From Ophiosphaerella korrae (Eukaryota > Ascomycota > Dothideomycetes > Pleosporales > Phaeosphaeriaceae), in contig JALNQF010000097.1 in the NCBI GenBank assembly GCA_028456385.1, positions 1 through 64,000 of the forward strand: a stretch of DNA of 64,000 nucleotides, in the 5' to 3' direction. Of the stretch, positions 1 to 11,570 are shown in pieces. The notes below the pieces were generated by a model. That model saw nothing but the letters and a program-made list of their open reading frames with translations, made no database searches and was not told the DNA's origin. Both the position numbers and the translations under genes were made by a program. Every line of letters begins with the position of its first letter. Positions within the stretch are counted from its first letter, which is position 1.

Positions 1-77
<77 letters not shown>
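1..77. repeat. Homopolymer G run at the contig start
   Basis: Bases 1-77 are uninterrupted G, followed directly by normal complex sequence. It is not a fungal telomere repeat, since no TTAGGG unit is seen. The likeliest explanation is a two-colour sequencing or assembly artefact at a contig end. Confidence 0.9.
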
Positions 78-78
<1 letters not shown>

Positions 79-779
79 AGGCGGTGCTGGAGAGGAAGGG
101 CGGTGGTGTGGGCTATTTTTCTTCTTCGCAGCTAGCAGCAGCTATGCTTGCCTCGACGAGGACCGAGGAGCACACGGACGTCAGGTGCCGGTCATGGGGC
201 GAGCTGGGCCGCAGCAAAGCGAGGCTTGGTAGGAGAGGCTTGGTAGGAGTGGCATGCATGGCGAGGACGCGGGCAGCATGCTGCGCATGTCCAGTCTTCG
301 CATGGCTGTCTGGTGTTGGGCCTGGCTTCCACGTGCTGCAAGGGGGGTTGCTGGATTGAGCATGCCGAATGCATGCATGGCATGTTGGGACGGGACAGCC
401 GCTGGCCCAGCTCTCGGACACGTGTGCGTGCTGTTCAGGTCGTCCAGCGCAGCGCGAAGCTGCTCTTGACAGCCATGCGGCAAACACGCTCTCTCCCGCC
501 ATGTGCCTCGCTCCCGCGGCGAGGCAGGCGGCTCAATTGTGCCGTGCCTGGCGACAGCACTCGTAGCAAAAGATAGCTATCCGCATCATTTCGCCGACGC
601 CACCAGCGCGGCCAGGCCTCATCCTCGCGGCGATCCGGCGCTAGCTCGGCCATGGCATTGATGCCAACGCCGCAGCCACACGCAGACTGGCCTGCACCTG
701 CATCGATCACCACCACCACCAACACCAACATCGACAGCCACAGACACCGACGGGCTGCCACGCCTGCCTCTGCTGCAAA
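78..779. other. Upstream region of the FN3 gene, no gene seen
   Basis: This 700-bp GC-rich stretch lies before the first convincing start codon. Short open frames exist on both strands, but none resembles a known protein. It probably holds the promoter and 5' UTR of the gene starting at 780. Confidence 0.5.
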
Positions 780-3700
780 ATGTCGTCCGACCCCCTCTCT
801 GCCCTCAACTGGCCGCCCGGTCTTGCGCGCTACAACATGGAGGCCGTCCTGGCGCTGTCGTCGGGATGGCTGAGGACGGCGTGCATAGTCTTTGCCCTGT
901 TCTGGTACTGTGCCCCCGCTGCGTCTGGCCTGACATGTACTCATACCCACTGCCCAGGCTGGCCTTCCGCGCCTACCGGGTCCTCACCCAGCCCGTCGAG
1001 AAGCTCGTACAGGTGCTCGGCCTCGAGGTGCCGGTCGCGCCCCTCGTGTCGCTCGCTGGAATCAAGGCCGACGGCGTGCTGCTGCACTGGAAGCCCCCAG
1101 ACCAGCGCGTGTCTGTCCTGAAATATGTCATCCGAATCAACGGCATCGACAGTGCGTGCCCCTCACCACCGCACCGAGCCGCGCTGAGCCGCACTGACTC
1201 GCCATAGTTGGCGACATATCGCCCCAGGAAACCTCCATCACCATAGAAAACCTGCAGCCCGGCCACCACTACACCATCCGCATCGTCACCCTCAACTCGT
1301 CAAACTTCCAAGCCCCCAGCGCCCCCATTCGCCTGCGCACACTGCCTGCCGACTCGGACCAGTATTTCGGCGCAAACCCTCCCAAGGAGCCGCCCGCCCC
1401 CCCCAGCGACGATGAGGACTTCACCCCAACCCCTGTCATTCGCCCAAACAAGTCCCTTGCCGAGGTCGTCACTCCCTTTGTTGCGCCCGTCATGACGCGC
1501 GAGCACAGCAACAGCACCTCGAGGATGCGCAGACCAGACGTGGGAAGACGAAATTCTCCCGCCTCACAGACCCTGGACCAGGCCCGCTCAGCGCTGGAAG
1601 CATCAGACGCCAACGACTCCATCAGGCAGCTCACAGAAAAACTAAACAGCCTCCGGCAAGAGTTGGACGACATGGAGAAACAGATCCAAGACGAGGACCA
1701 GGACTTTGTCACCCAAAAGGCGAGCCTCGTTGACAAGCGCGATGAAAAGAAGGCCGCACTGAAGGAGAAGGAGGATGCGAGCCGGGATCTGAGAAAGGAA
1801 GTGGCTACGCTAGAAAGGCAAAGTGCATCGGCACAGACCAGACGTGCCCAGCAAGAGAAGGTGTTCCGCCAAAAAGAATCCGAGCGCAAAAAGCTAAAGG
1901 ATGATGTTGCCAAGTGGACCCGCGAAGCCGACGAGCTGCGTGATGCTGCGAAGCGAATCGAGAAGGAACGCACAGCCTACGAAGCAAGCTCCGAGGAGCG
2001 CATCCAAGCCGCCAAGGACAAACATGCCGAGGAACTCCAGGCCAACAAGCTTCTCGAGGACGCAATCCGTGAAAAGGGCTCGCAGATCAAGGTGCTTGAA
2101 GAAGAGAGGCAGGCGCTGGAGGCAGGTCAAGAAGGCGGTGAGGCCATGGATGGCATTGAATATGCGGAAAAAGAAGAGGACAATAGATGGAGAATGACGC
2201 TTGGCCTACTACAGCAGCAGTATGCCCAGGCCTGGGCCCTGTTCAACGATGCAGAGCGTGCCAATATGGAGTTCTCGGCGCGATTACACTACTTGCAACA
2301 CCGCCGCATGAGCCAGCCGCAAATGTTTTCTGGCCTACCTGTCCCAGAGATGGGTCCCGTGCGGAGAAACAGCCAGCGAGCACGACCTCTTAGCATGCGT
2401 GAAGGGCTCTTGTCCGCAGCGACCGCCGGCTTTGTACATACGTCTACAGCGCCGTTCAACAGCATCCCCACTACCTCATCACCATCATTTGCGACAGTCA
2501 CACCCTACTTCAATCCGGTCAATGGCATGGCCTTGCCCTCCCCTCGTACCCAAACCACATTCTTTTCGCATGCCGATTTCGAAAGTCTCACTGGCGGCGC
2601 ACCCATGAGTCCCACTGCAGGTGCCTTGCTTCCGGCAGGGCTCTTTGCAGATGACCTAGGCTTAACCGACTACGAAGATGAGGACGACCCTGGCCCGCCC
2701 CAGGACCCTTCCTTGAACCCATCGCCGAACATGGGAAATGTTCTTCCCGGCCTTGGGGCCCCTGGCACGATCAACCGCAGAAAGGATCCTAGTTCGCCAG
2801 TCTCTCCACAGAGCCACTCTCCCAACCCCTTTGCCAGTCCGCGCGAGAGTGCTGGGGAGCTGCAGCAGCAATATGCCAATCCCGAAAACATGGACAGTGA
2901 CGGGCGGTCCATACGGTCCACATCCAGCTCCTTCAAGATCAACCCGCATGCTAGTCGTTTCGGTGGACTATTTGGACTGAACCGACAGCGTGGCAAAACA
3001 TTCTCGGATGAAGGGCCAGCGCTGGGTTCTTTAAAGCCCGCCCAAAGCCAGTCTCTACCACGACAGGAACATGGAACAGATGGACCTGGTGGCTCACGAC
3101 GCCGTGGAAGCGTTTCTGAAGGCGCGTGGTATGATTCGTTTATTCGAACCAAGACTCAGCCAGTAGAGCAATCTGGTGGTGGTGGTGGTGATAGTCCTAA
3201 CCATGTGGCGGCTAGGAAACGTCCCTTCAACATGTTTGGTGCGAAGGCTGACCCCTGGCTAACATCAATGCTCGGGATCGAAAAGCCACCGTCGCCGCGT
3301 CAGGGATCTACCAAATCGGGAGAAGGCATGGCCCTTCCTCGACCGTCGACGGAAAGCCAGACACGATTTGGATGGTCTGTAGATACGTTCGGCGCTCGAA
3401 GCAGCCCCCTTGGTGTTGACTGGAGCGTGAACAATACTAACACTACTTCATGGTCACGGATGCAGTCACGCCGGCCGTCTGGCCAATATGGGTCAACGAC
3501 AAATTTAATCAACGAGGAATTAATGCACGATGATCGGTTGGACTTTCCTTCCACAAGCCGATCGCCTACCCAAGCGCCAATAGGCACCAGGCCGCAGTCG
3601 TCAGCTTCGCATATGCCAATGCCTCTCCAATTAGGCCCAGTACCTCCGACACCGCCTAGGCTCAACCCGGCAGCTGCCAGCTTCGACATTCCGGTGTTGG

Positions 3701-4386
3701 GGAAGAAGACGGACGAGGACAAGGCTGAAAAAGCCAAAAAGGCAGCAGAAAAGGCGGCCGAGAAGGAGGCGAGGAAGGCTGAAAAGGCAGAGAAAAAGGA
3801 GGAGAAGGAGAAGAGAACCAAGGCGGAGAGAGCAGAGAAAGCTGCTCGCAAAGAAAAGCACCATCTGCCATCGTCTAATGTATCCATGCACAGTGAGCCT
3901 AGAGACATGACCTCGCCATACGCCCCACGTATGTCACGCGACGCACCGTCCATCATCTCAACAGCGGACGCCTCGGAAGCCTCTCCACGCGAGTCGCTGG
4001 AACGCAGCACGTCCCACACGCCGTCTGATCTGACAGGGTCTGTTGGAAAGGAGTCCTTCATGCAGAAACTTACACGCAAAGGCAGCACAAACCAGTTCTT
4101 GACCTTTGGGATGAAGAATACACTATTCGCTAAGAAGGCGTCCGATGCGCCAGGCACTCCTGAGCTAATGGACGACGACAGTGGATTTCTCAGTGTAGGG
4201 CGAGGCACAGACAGTGCGGGGAATAGCCCGAGCATCGGGACGCCGAAAGACAAGTCGAGTGCGCTTAGTTGGAGTTCGATTAAGAAACTGGGCAAAAAGG
4301 ACAAGACGCCGAGCTTGCATGAGAGTATTACGAGCGAAGCGACAGGAGATGAAGAGGATGTTGTGGCGTCGAGCTCGAAAGCTTGA
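780..4386 (+). CDS. Fibronectin type III and coiled-coil protein with N-terminal hydrophobic segment
   Basis: Three exons, 780-904, 958-1151 and 1208-4386, join in frame to 1165 aa. The introns are 53 and 56 nt with GT-AG ends. Residues about 22-45 are hydrophobic and could anchor the protein in a membrane. Residues about 60-140 form one FN3-like beta domain, with the segment LQPGHHYTIRIVTLNS typical of the fold. A long charged coiled coil spans about 245-425. The rest is Ser/Pro-rich disorder, with a Lys/Glu-rich helix (many KAEKAEKK-type units) near 940-990. The start codon at 780 sits in an AAAATG context. The exact role is unknown to me; the architecture suggests a membrane-linked scaffold. 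The exon joins are my reconstruction and fit perfectly in phase. Confidence 0.85.
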
Positions 4387-4641
4387 TGTGTATAGATAGA
4401 AGCCGTCATTCTAAATATTACCAACGCTAAATATGGCATTCACTTGTAATTCTCCCTGCCCATATGGCGTTCGTGCTTCACTCACTCCCCCCCAATCACC
4501 GCCTGGCAAACCTCCGCAAAGCCGCACCGCTAAGACCGGACCTCCGAACGCCTCGCGCCTCGCGGACCCAAACCATCATCGCCAACTCCAACTCACAACA
4601 CCCCACACACCACAAACTCGCCACAAACCCACCACCGCACC

Positions 4642-5256
4642 ATGGCCTCACCCGCCGCGGAACCACTGCCCAACGGCGTCTCCACACCTCCAGCAACAGC
4701 GCCGAACCCCACGCCGCCCTCGCAACCCACGCAACCCACGCAACCCATCCCCAACGGCGCACCCGCACCCGCTCCCGCTCCCACGCCCACCTTATCCCTC
4801 CCCCATACCTCCCTCCACGACACGGGCGCCTCCAAACGGCCGCGCGACGCCCGCCTCATCCACATGATCCTCGCCAACATGGGCGTCCACATCTACACAG
4901 AGCGCGTACCCCTACAGCTCCTCGACTTTGCCTACCGCTACACCTCGTCCATCCTATCCGACGCCCAGTCCTACGAGCCGCCAGCCCCGCACCACCCGAC
5001 GACCAAGAAGCGCCAGGCGGCCGCGGCCGCGGCCGAGGATGACGGCGTTAGTCTTGCGGCGTTGCGCACGGCGGTTGCGGCGCGTGCCGCGGGCCAGTTT
5101 GGCGCGGCGTTGCCCAAGGAGTTTATGGCTGAGGTGGCGAGCGAGCGCAACCGCATTGCGTTGCCGAGGGTTGAGCGCGAGTTTGGCATTAGGTTGCCGC
5201 CTGAGCGGTATTGTTTTACGGGGGCGGGGTGGGGGGTGCGCGAGCGGTGGGAGGAA

Positions 5257-5287
<31 letters not shown>

Positions 5288-5448
5288 AGGCGGAAGATGA
5301 TGATGATATGGATGTTGAAGGGGGGGGCGTTGTTGGGTTTGGGGTTGGCGGGCCGGTCGGCGGCGAGGATACGAGTATGGGGGGTATGGGCGACGAGGAG
5401 GAAATTGATCAGGATGAGTTTGAAGAGGCTATGGGCGGCATCAATTAG
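4642..5448 (+). CDS. TAF9: TFIID/SAGA subunit TAF9 (histone-fold)
   Basis: A single-exon gene of 268 aa. Residues about 68-165 match the TAF9 (TAFII31) histone fold, beginning RDARLIHMILANMGVHIYTE and continuing LLDFAYRYTSSIL. TAF9 pairs with TAF6 in TFIID and SAGA and acts in the nucleus in RNA polymerase II initiation. The first 65 residues are a Pro/Ala-rich low-complexity leader. The C-terminus is strongly acidic (Glu/Asp/Gly repeats from about residue 210), as in other fungal TAF9 proteins. The ATG at 4642 is preceded by ACC. The gene is convergent with CMC1, and the shared 3' region holds simple repeats. Confidence 0.92.
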
Positions 5449-5598
5449 GGGGGGTTTTTTTTTTTTTCCAAATCGACAAACTGGGGAAATAGGCGTTTGC
5501 GGGGGGAAACAAACAAACAAGCATTCAGGGGGCGTTTAAACATTTCTTCACTAATCACAGTCAATATACCACCACACACACACACACACACACACACA

Positions 5599-5630
<32 letters not shown>
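5449..5630. repeat. Homopolymer and CA/CT microsatellites between convergent genes
   Basis: Directly after the TAF9 stop there is a G run then a T run (5449-5468). From 5572 to 5629 there is (CA)n, then (CT)n, then (CA)n again. The tract lies in the shared 3' space of TAF9 and CMC1. Confidence 0.9.
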
Positions 5631-5647
5631 TGCCCACTTTCACCATC

Positions 5648-6200
5648 TCACGTCCCCCGATATATGCCCCCCCTCGTCACCCCCATCCCATCCACCCGAT
5701 TCTCCTCCTTCCGCTCCCCACCCCCCCGCATCCGCCCCCCGTCATCCAAATTCCACCACTCCTTATGCTTCTCGCGCGCATCCTCCAGCCGCGCCGCATG
5801 CTCCTCGCGCTTCCGCTTGCGCTCCTCGGCCAGCGCAAACCACTGCCTCCGCGCCCGGTCCAGCTCATCCTGATTCTGGTACTGTAGCATGCATGCGTTC
5901 ATCGCGAGGCGCGGCTGGCGGCATGCGTAGATCATGGTGAATGTGCGGCCGAGGGCGCAGTGTGCGAATGCTGTGCGCGGGGCAAAAGGGTCAAGTTAGC
6001 TATTGGGTGTAATTTTATGGGGGTGGGCATTTGATGATTGGGGGGAGGAAGAGGAGGGGGTAAGCACTTTCTATCTCGGTGGCGCATTTGGCGCGCACGT
6101 TGGCGTAGTAGAGGTCTCGTACTTGTTGTTCTTGAGGGGCGGAGAGCGGCGTGGGGTTACTGGGTTGTTTGTTTGTGCCGATTATCATGCGGTCTGTCAT
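5648..6200 (-). CDS. CMC1: Twin CX9C protein, COX assembly factor Cmc1 family
   Basis: Two exons on the minus strand, 6200-6068 and 5970-5648, separated by a 97-nt GT-AG intron, encode 151 aa. The joined protein has cysteines at about 39, 49, 61 and 71, which form two CX9C motifs of the coiled-coil-helix-coiled-coil-helix fold. The motif is only seen after splicing, which supports the model. Cmc1-type proteins reside in the mitochondrial intermembrane space, are oxidised by Mia40 and help assemble cytochrome c oxidase. The C-terminal third is a charged helix and then a Gly/Arg-rich tail. A longer 5' exon cannot be excluded. Family is secure; Cmc1 versus a paralogue is less so. Confidence 0.85.
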
Positions 6201-6642
6201 GCTGGGTGTGGGTGGGTGGACGCCGCTGTGCCGCGCACCGAAGCGTTGTTTGTCGAGATTTGTCGAGACTAGAATAGATTATCGAGGTCGGAGGGGGGAT
6301 TCGGCGCGGCGTAGGGTCAATTGGTGGGCAGCGTGGTGTGGTTGCGGTGCTGGGGTTTTGGTTGTAGATGTGGTTCGAGATGACATGGATTGGTGCAGGG
6401 ATGCGTGTCGGAGGTTTGGTCGGAGGTTTCCAGGCAGCATGAGCCGTTCCGTCTGGGCCGAGGCCTTTGGTTGAGCTATTGGCTTTTGGGCCGTGGGACA
6501 TCACATGCCTTGTATTCTTATTCTAGCATTTCTCTCTCGTGTTTACGCACTTCGGAGGGATAGACACAGGTCGTGCATACTCTGTCTAAATCTATACTCA
6601 ACACATTTCAAGCCTTGCGCAAAATACCACCAACGCTACACA
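6201..6642. promoter_or_regulatory. Divergent intergenic region CMC1/SDR
   Basis: This 442-bp gap lies between divergently transcribed genes and must carry both promoters. I see no clear motif beyond mixed G/T- and C/A-rich tracts. The 3' end has a CA-rich leader before the SDR ATG at 6643. Confidence 0.4.
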
Positions 6643-7431
6643 ATGAAGATTGCAGACCGAACCTTCATCATCAGTGGCGGCGTCTCAGGTCTTGGTCTCG
6701 CAACAGCCCAGGCGCTCCACGCTCAAGGCGCCTACGTCTCCCTCCTCGACCTCAACGCTTCCAATGGCGCCAGCGCCGTCTCTGCACTCGGTCCGCGCGC
6801 CAAGTTCTTCGAAACCGATGTCTCCTCCACCGAAGCCATTGCCGCCGCAGTTACCGGCACAGTCGCATGGGTCCAAGAGACAGGCAAGCCCATTGCCGGT
6901 GTCATTGCTGGTGCAGGCGTCGGCCTTCCTGGCCTGATTGTTGACAAAAAGAACGAGCCGTTGAGCATTGAGAGCATTGATTTTGTGCTGAATATCAATT
7001 TGCGGGGGACTTTAGATTTGGTCAGGCAGGTTGTGCCGCACATGACGACGACAGCACCTCAAGGCGCGGACGGCGAGCGAGGTGTGATTATCATGATTGC
7101 CTCGTCGGCAGCGTATGATGGACAGATGGGCCAGGTAGCGTATGCGGCTAGCAAAGGTGCAGTGGCGAGTTTGACGCTTCCGCTTGCGAGGGACCTTTCG
7201 AGGTATGGCATTCGCGCGGTGACGATTGCGCCCAGCATGTTTGATAGTGCGATGACGCGCATAATGAGCGATAAGGTCAGGCAAAGCATGGAGAAGAGTA
7301 TGGAGTTTCCCAAAAGAGCGGGGGTGCCAGACGAGTTCGCAAGACTGGTTATCGAATGTGTTGGAAATGAGATGCTCAATGGCACGGTTCTGCGGCTGGA
7401 CGGCGCGATGAGGATGCCGGCTAGATTGTAG
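6643..7431 (+). CDS. Short-chain dehydrogenase, 3-hydroxyacyl-CoA dehydrogenase type 2-like
   Basis: A single-exon gene of 262 aa. The N-terminus has the Rossmann nucleotide-binding motif SGGVSGLGLA (residues 11-20). The catalytic Ser lies in the MIASSAAYDG segment, with Tyr167 and Lys171 of the YxxxK motif (YAASK). The sequence resembles HSD17B10-type enzymes, which oxidise short-chain 3-hydroxyacyl-CoA with NAD+ in mitochondria. The frame stays open upstream to 6493, but the ATG at 6643 (ACACAATG) gives the family's usual length and start just before the first beta strand. The substrate assignment is by resemblance only. Confidence 0.88.
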   Translation: MKIADRTFIISGGVSGLGLATAQALHAQGAYVSLLDLNASNGASAVSALGPRAKFFETDVSSTEAIAAAVTGTVAWVQETGKPIAGVIAGAGVGLPGLIVDKKNEPLSIESIDFVLNINLRGTLDLVRQVVPHMTTTAPQGADGERGVIIMIASSAAYDGQMGQVAYAASKGAVASLTLPLARDLSRYGIRAVTIAPSMFDSAMTRIMSDKVRQSMEKSMEFPKRAGVPDEFARLVIECVGNEMLNGTVLRLDGAMRMPARL

Positions 7432-7485
7432 CTAGGATATTATTGTATGCTGATTATTTCCAAGGGGCTGCATCGCTGCATCGCT

Positions 7486-8310
7486 TCATCTCTTCCTCTC
7501 CCGTACTTTGAACTTGACGCCGTGCTTGTTGACACCGCCGACTGTGCTGTTCATCTTGGCGCGTTGTAGCTCCAGCTCTTCTTCCGCAGCCATGAGCTCT
7601 CGTTCACGCTTCTTGACTACCTCCAACCGAAAGGCTGTCCGCGACTGCGCCTGGTCTCGAAATTTTCTGAACTTCCGAGCTTCTCGCTTTGCAAGTTCCT
7701 GTGCTTCAAGTTGTTTCTTCGAAAGCGGTTTCGAGCGTGATACTATTTCTTCATCCTCTAACTCGTCAGATCGGTCATTTTGCAATTCTTTGTACAGATT
7801 TTGCTCTGGAAAATCCTCTCCCCGTCCAAACCACGTGTCGGCGTCAAAATTGCGCTGCTCTTCCTGATCCTCGACATAGACTCTGTGCTTCCCCTGCCTA
7901 GTAGCATCTCCATCCCTGACCGCTCTTATCTCACCCTCCTCCAATATCAGCCTTTTCTCCAAATCTTCTCGTTCCTTCCTGGCCATCTGCAGCATAGTGC
8001 GGATATACCCAGCATCTTGCGTCTTCAGAAGCTTCACCACATCCGTGCTCAATGCCTTGTTACCGCGATCTGCCACCTTCCTGCCCTGTTTGTCCACCTT
8101 GGATGACATCATCTTGAAAGAAAATTCATCAGGGTTGCGGTCGAGTGCTTTCTCCTTAAGCAGTTTGAGTTTCTGCTTCTTCTGTTTGTGATCGGCGGCC
8201 CGGAGCTTGTAGTCTTTGCGCTTCTCGAGGAGACCCCATTTCTCGCGCTCGACGGGTTGCGCTCGCTCCTTGTGATTGCGCCGCTGAACGGCATTTCGCA
8301 TGGATGACAT
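7486..8310 (-). CDS. UTP11: U3 snoRNP component UTP11
   Basis: A single-exon gene of 274 aa. The N-terminus MSSMRNAVQRRNHKERAQP and the following EKRKDYKLRAADHKQKK segment are the signature of Utp11, a small-subunit processome protein needed for 18S rRNA maturation in the nucleolus. The C-terminus (GGVNKHGVKFKVRERKR) is also typical. The frame is open to 8427 upstream, but the ATG at 8310 begins exactly at the conserved family start. The protein is very rich in Lys, Arg and Glu. The gene is convergent with the SDR, with only about 55 bp between stops. Confidence 0.93.
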   Translation of the reverse strand: MSSMRNAVQRRNHKERAQPVEREKWGLLEKRKDYKLRAADHKQKKQKLKLLKEKALDRNPDEFSFKMMSSKVDKQGRKVADRGNKALSTDVVKLLKTQDAGYIRTMLQMARKEREDLEKRLILEEGEIRAVRDGDATRQGKHRVYVEDQEEQRNFDADTWFGRGEDFPEQNLYKELQNDRSDELEDEEIVSRSKPLSKKQLEAQELAKREARKFRKFRDQAQSRTAFRLEVVKKRERELMAAEEELELQRAKMNSTVGGVNKHGVKFKVRERKR

Positions 8311-11300
8311 GGCGGTAGGTGATATGTTTGGTGGAGTTGGTGTTGATGTTGGGAAACTTTTGCTAGCTACGATTTTATGTATGACTAAGCCCATGGCCCA
8401 CTTTAAATTGGAACCAATGCGGACCACTTAACCACCAGCCAAAGTCCGACCCAAACATAGCAGTACAATATTGAATTCATTCTCAATGCTTCATGTTCAA
8501 CCATACCCGCTATTACAGAACCTAAGAAGATGCTCAAGCTCGAGTTCAAGCTCAAGTTCATATTGGAGTTGAAGTCCAGCAGCTGCAACAAGCAGAACTC
8601 AGGCACAACATAGTCAGGGATAGGCTGACCAAAGGCTCGTCAACTGCAAGACCATATTTTCAGGACGTGAGGTACAGGAAGTAATGCAAGTCTGTTCCTC
8701 GCGAAAGTACCCATATTCTTGAGGTACTTCTACCACTCGTTAACTTCATCTATGGAACGCATAGCTATACTTGAACGCAATTACGAAACAGTAGTGGCTA
8801 AAACCTCCTCGATTGAGAATCGACTTGAGAATCAAGTTGAAAGTCGCAGAGCTTGAGGCTTTGAGCAAAGGCCTGCACTATACTACTTGAAGATGTCCGG
8901 TCAATGCAAAAGTTTGATTCGTCCATTTAGATGCAATTCCAAGGGTTTTGCAACCAGTAAAAATCTTTCACGGTTCTGTGCTACCTTGATCAAGCCAAGC
9001 GCATCGCGGCGACATACGAGCTGCAACATTTTCGTTGCCGGAGACATCCCCGCGAAAATATGGTACGATATATTGAATCAACAATATAGCATTGTGCGAC
9101 TTGTACCAGGCAAAATGACGTAAGTAGAAAGGCGCTATGGTGTTGGCAGTTTTCACAGGCTTGAATTCGCCGACCGACAAGGATCAAACGTATTTTGCAT
9201 CGCGCTTCGTGCGTCTCCCAATCACTGCCACATGGAGCAACTGTGGCGCCTGTGATCGGACCTTTCCGACTCGCACCAAGCTCAAAATGATCGCATAAAC
9301 ATTGATCTTGGCATTGCACCACGACGACCTTCCTATACGCTTCAACAAGTTTTCCTTATTATGAATGGTGACGGGTTAAGAGCCTTCGTATTCGGTGCCT
9401 GGGGATACTGGTTGAGTCAAGGCCATTGGCGGCGGCAGTATACGCCTGGCCATTGTATCGCAACGTTTGCAATGGCAGCCAGCGTCAACATCGTCCTGGC
9501 GTCATACTACGTACATCACCAGAGCTTCATTTAAAGTAAGAATTAATACAAGCATTCTACCGCAGTCGATAATAGATTGCTAACTTGGCCTAGAACTCAT
9601 GAGGCAGACCAGAATCCAAGGTCCAAAGAAGCACTGCATAACCGCATGTTCAACAGCTTCAGGCTTGGAGCCTTGGCCTTTGGTGAACGACAGATCTGTA
9701 GCATTCCTGGAACAATTTGTCATTAATTTGTTCTGTTATCGGAGCGGTCCGATTGGTGTCAAACTAGCCATAAGTTTGCGAACCAAATCTGGTTCCGTTG
9801 ACAGCCAAACATGGCTAACATGGGCAGGTTTTCGTGACCTTTTTGAAAATGCACATCTAATAAGGAGCTGTCAACCTGAAACACCCGCCGATTTTTAGAG
9901 TTAAAGTTGGTGACAATAGATAAGGTTCGCGGGGTACAGTCCGCATGTCTGTGCAGTAAAAGCAATCGAATCAAAGCACTCGTGTGTAGATAGGATTGGT
10001 GGGATGAAAATGCGCTTCCTTTGTTGGATGTGAATATGCTGCTGCAAACGCTGCATCAAGATCTCTCCGGCCACGAAACTTACGCCAATGGTGAATACCT
10101 AGCGACCGCCCGCTTCGCTCCAGAACACGAAAATTTGTCACGTTCCTGGGGATGTAACCGACCGTCTGGTATGGGTAGGCAAACAGGGCAGCGACCGCTC
10201 GCAGCCTGACGCCAAGCAGAGCATAGAGTTGCATCCAAGTATTTGCCTACTTGGTAAGTTGCTGGGCTTCGTAGCCAAGACAAATTGACAGTCCAAGTCT
10301 ATACGTGTGACGCGACATCATAGTCCGCGCAACCCGAAGTATGGGACTATGCTTGCTCCGACGCGACGACGACATTCTAGTCCTGGTATCGAGATTGGCC
10401 ATCTTCGACAATATGAAATCGAGACTGCTGGCTTCGAGTGCTGATCGTCACCCAAGGCATAATATCGGTTTCTCTTGTTCATGACCACTAGATCTGCTTC
10501 CAAGGTCATCGTGAGGCCAGTCCCGTTCTACAGGTTCCTAGGCTTCCCGTTTACAATTGGGCATGCGGACCAAAGCGGGTAACATATGAAGCAGGTCCTG
10601 TATGGCTACGAACCAGGGATATTGTAACAATCGGACGGGTCATACGCCTGGTTCGGTACATAGAACGTTCTAACGGCAAGCCGAAGACTCCTCCGCGATG
10701 GCTAAAGTTGCGATTGGAGCGCGGGACGATCCACTGTTGCGCCCCGGCACCCACTCATACACGGCCCCAAACAACCTGCCAACTTGATGGAGAATGCTGA
10801 GTGGTGGTCCATTGACTGTGCGGCTATCACATGCGGAACTAGGTGTTTGATCAGTGCATTGTGGTATTGCCCACACAGTCTCGTTGGTGCCCTGGAGGAA
10901 CCGGTGCTTGAGTGCGCCAGGCATAAGCCGGTAACGAAGGTGCACGGCAACCATAGCGATACGAGCGTGACGATAGCCGCGATACCTACTTTCACCGCTT
11001 CGCACGGCCGCTGGTAGGGAATGAAACTAACCGTTAGGCTCGGCAGTCGTTATATGCCGTGTGGTGTTGTACTAAAATAACGATATGGCGTATGGAAAGG
11101 AGTTTATATTGGGAATCAGGTCGGGTTGCGCTAGTTCTGCATCTGCAGTAGTAGTAGAAAGAGCCAGAGCTACAAGAGGTGGGATAATTGGCGAGGCGCT
11201 AACGGGAATACTCCAGGAGGATGCGGGGATAGGTGCCTTGTTGAAAGGATTCTCGCCCTAGAGCGAGTGCTTCTCCGAACGCATAACGACTTTCTAGAGG

Positions 11301-11570
11301 GATGCTCGCTTTCCCACGCACTAATCCAGATGCCAAGACCATACCACGCTAGTTGCGCATGTCATGCACACTTGAAACACTCTCTTGGGGGCGCTGTGGC
11401 ATCGTAGCCCGAGTTAGCACAGACTGATTGAAGACTAAAAACGGCGGTCTGACCAGCGGCGACCAGCACGCCGACTACTATCTTCATCTTTGTTCTTTTT
11501 TTTTCCTCAAAAAGAACCGTCCTGTGTGACTGATGCCAGATTGGATGGCGTAGGAGCAAGGTTGGGATAC
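8311..11570. other. Gene-free interval of 3.3 kb
   Basis: No open frame here matches a family I recognise on either strand, and none starts with ATG and shows convincing composition. Base composition is not strongly AT-rich, unlike the RIP islands further on. No tRNA, no long direct or inverted repeat and no transposase motif was seen by eye. It may be old degraded sequence or hold a non-coding gene. Confidence 0.5.

Noticed and set aside
1..77. Poly-G as a telomere
   Set aside because: No telomeric repeat unit; a pure homopolymer fits an artefact better.
113..502. Minus-strand open frame of 129 codons near the window start
   Set aside because: GC-rich shadow frame overlapped by several others; no domain and no plausible start context.
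3300..4439. Long minus-strand frame of 379 codons
   Set aside because: Antisense shadow of the FN3/coiled-coil gene, caused by its codon bias.
10702..10995. Minus-strand frame with a signal-peptide-like N-terminus
   Set aside because: It begins with GTG, not ATG, and has no upstream exon or family support.
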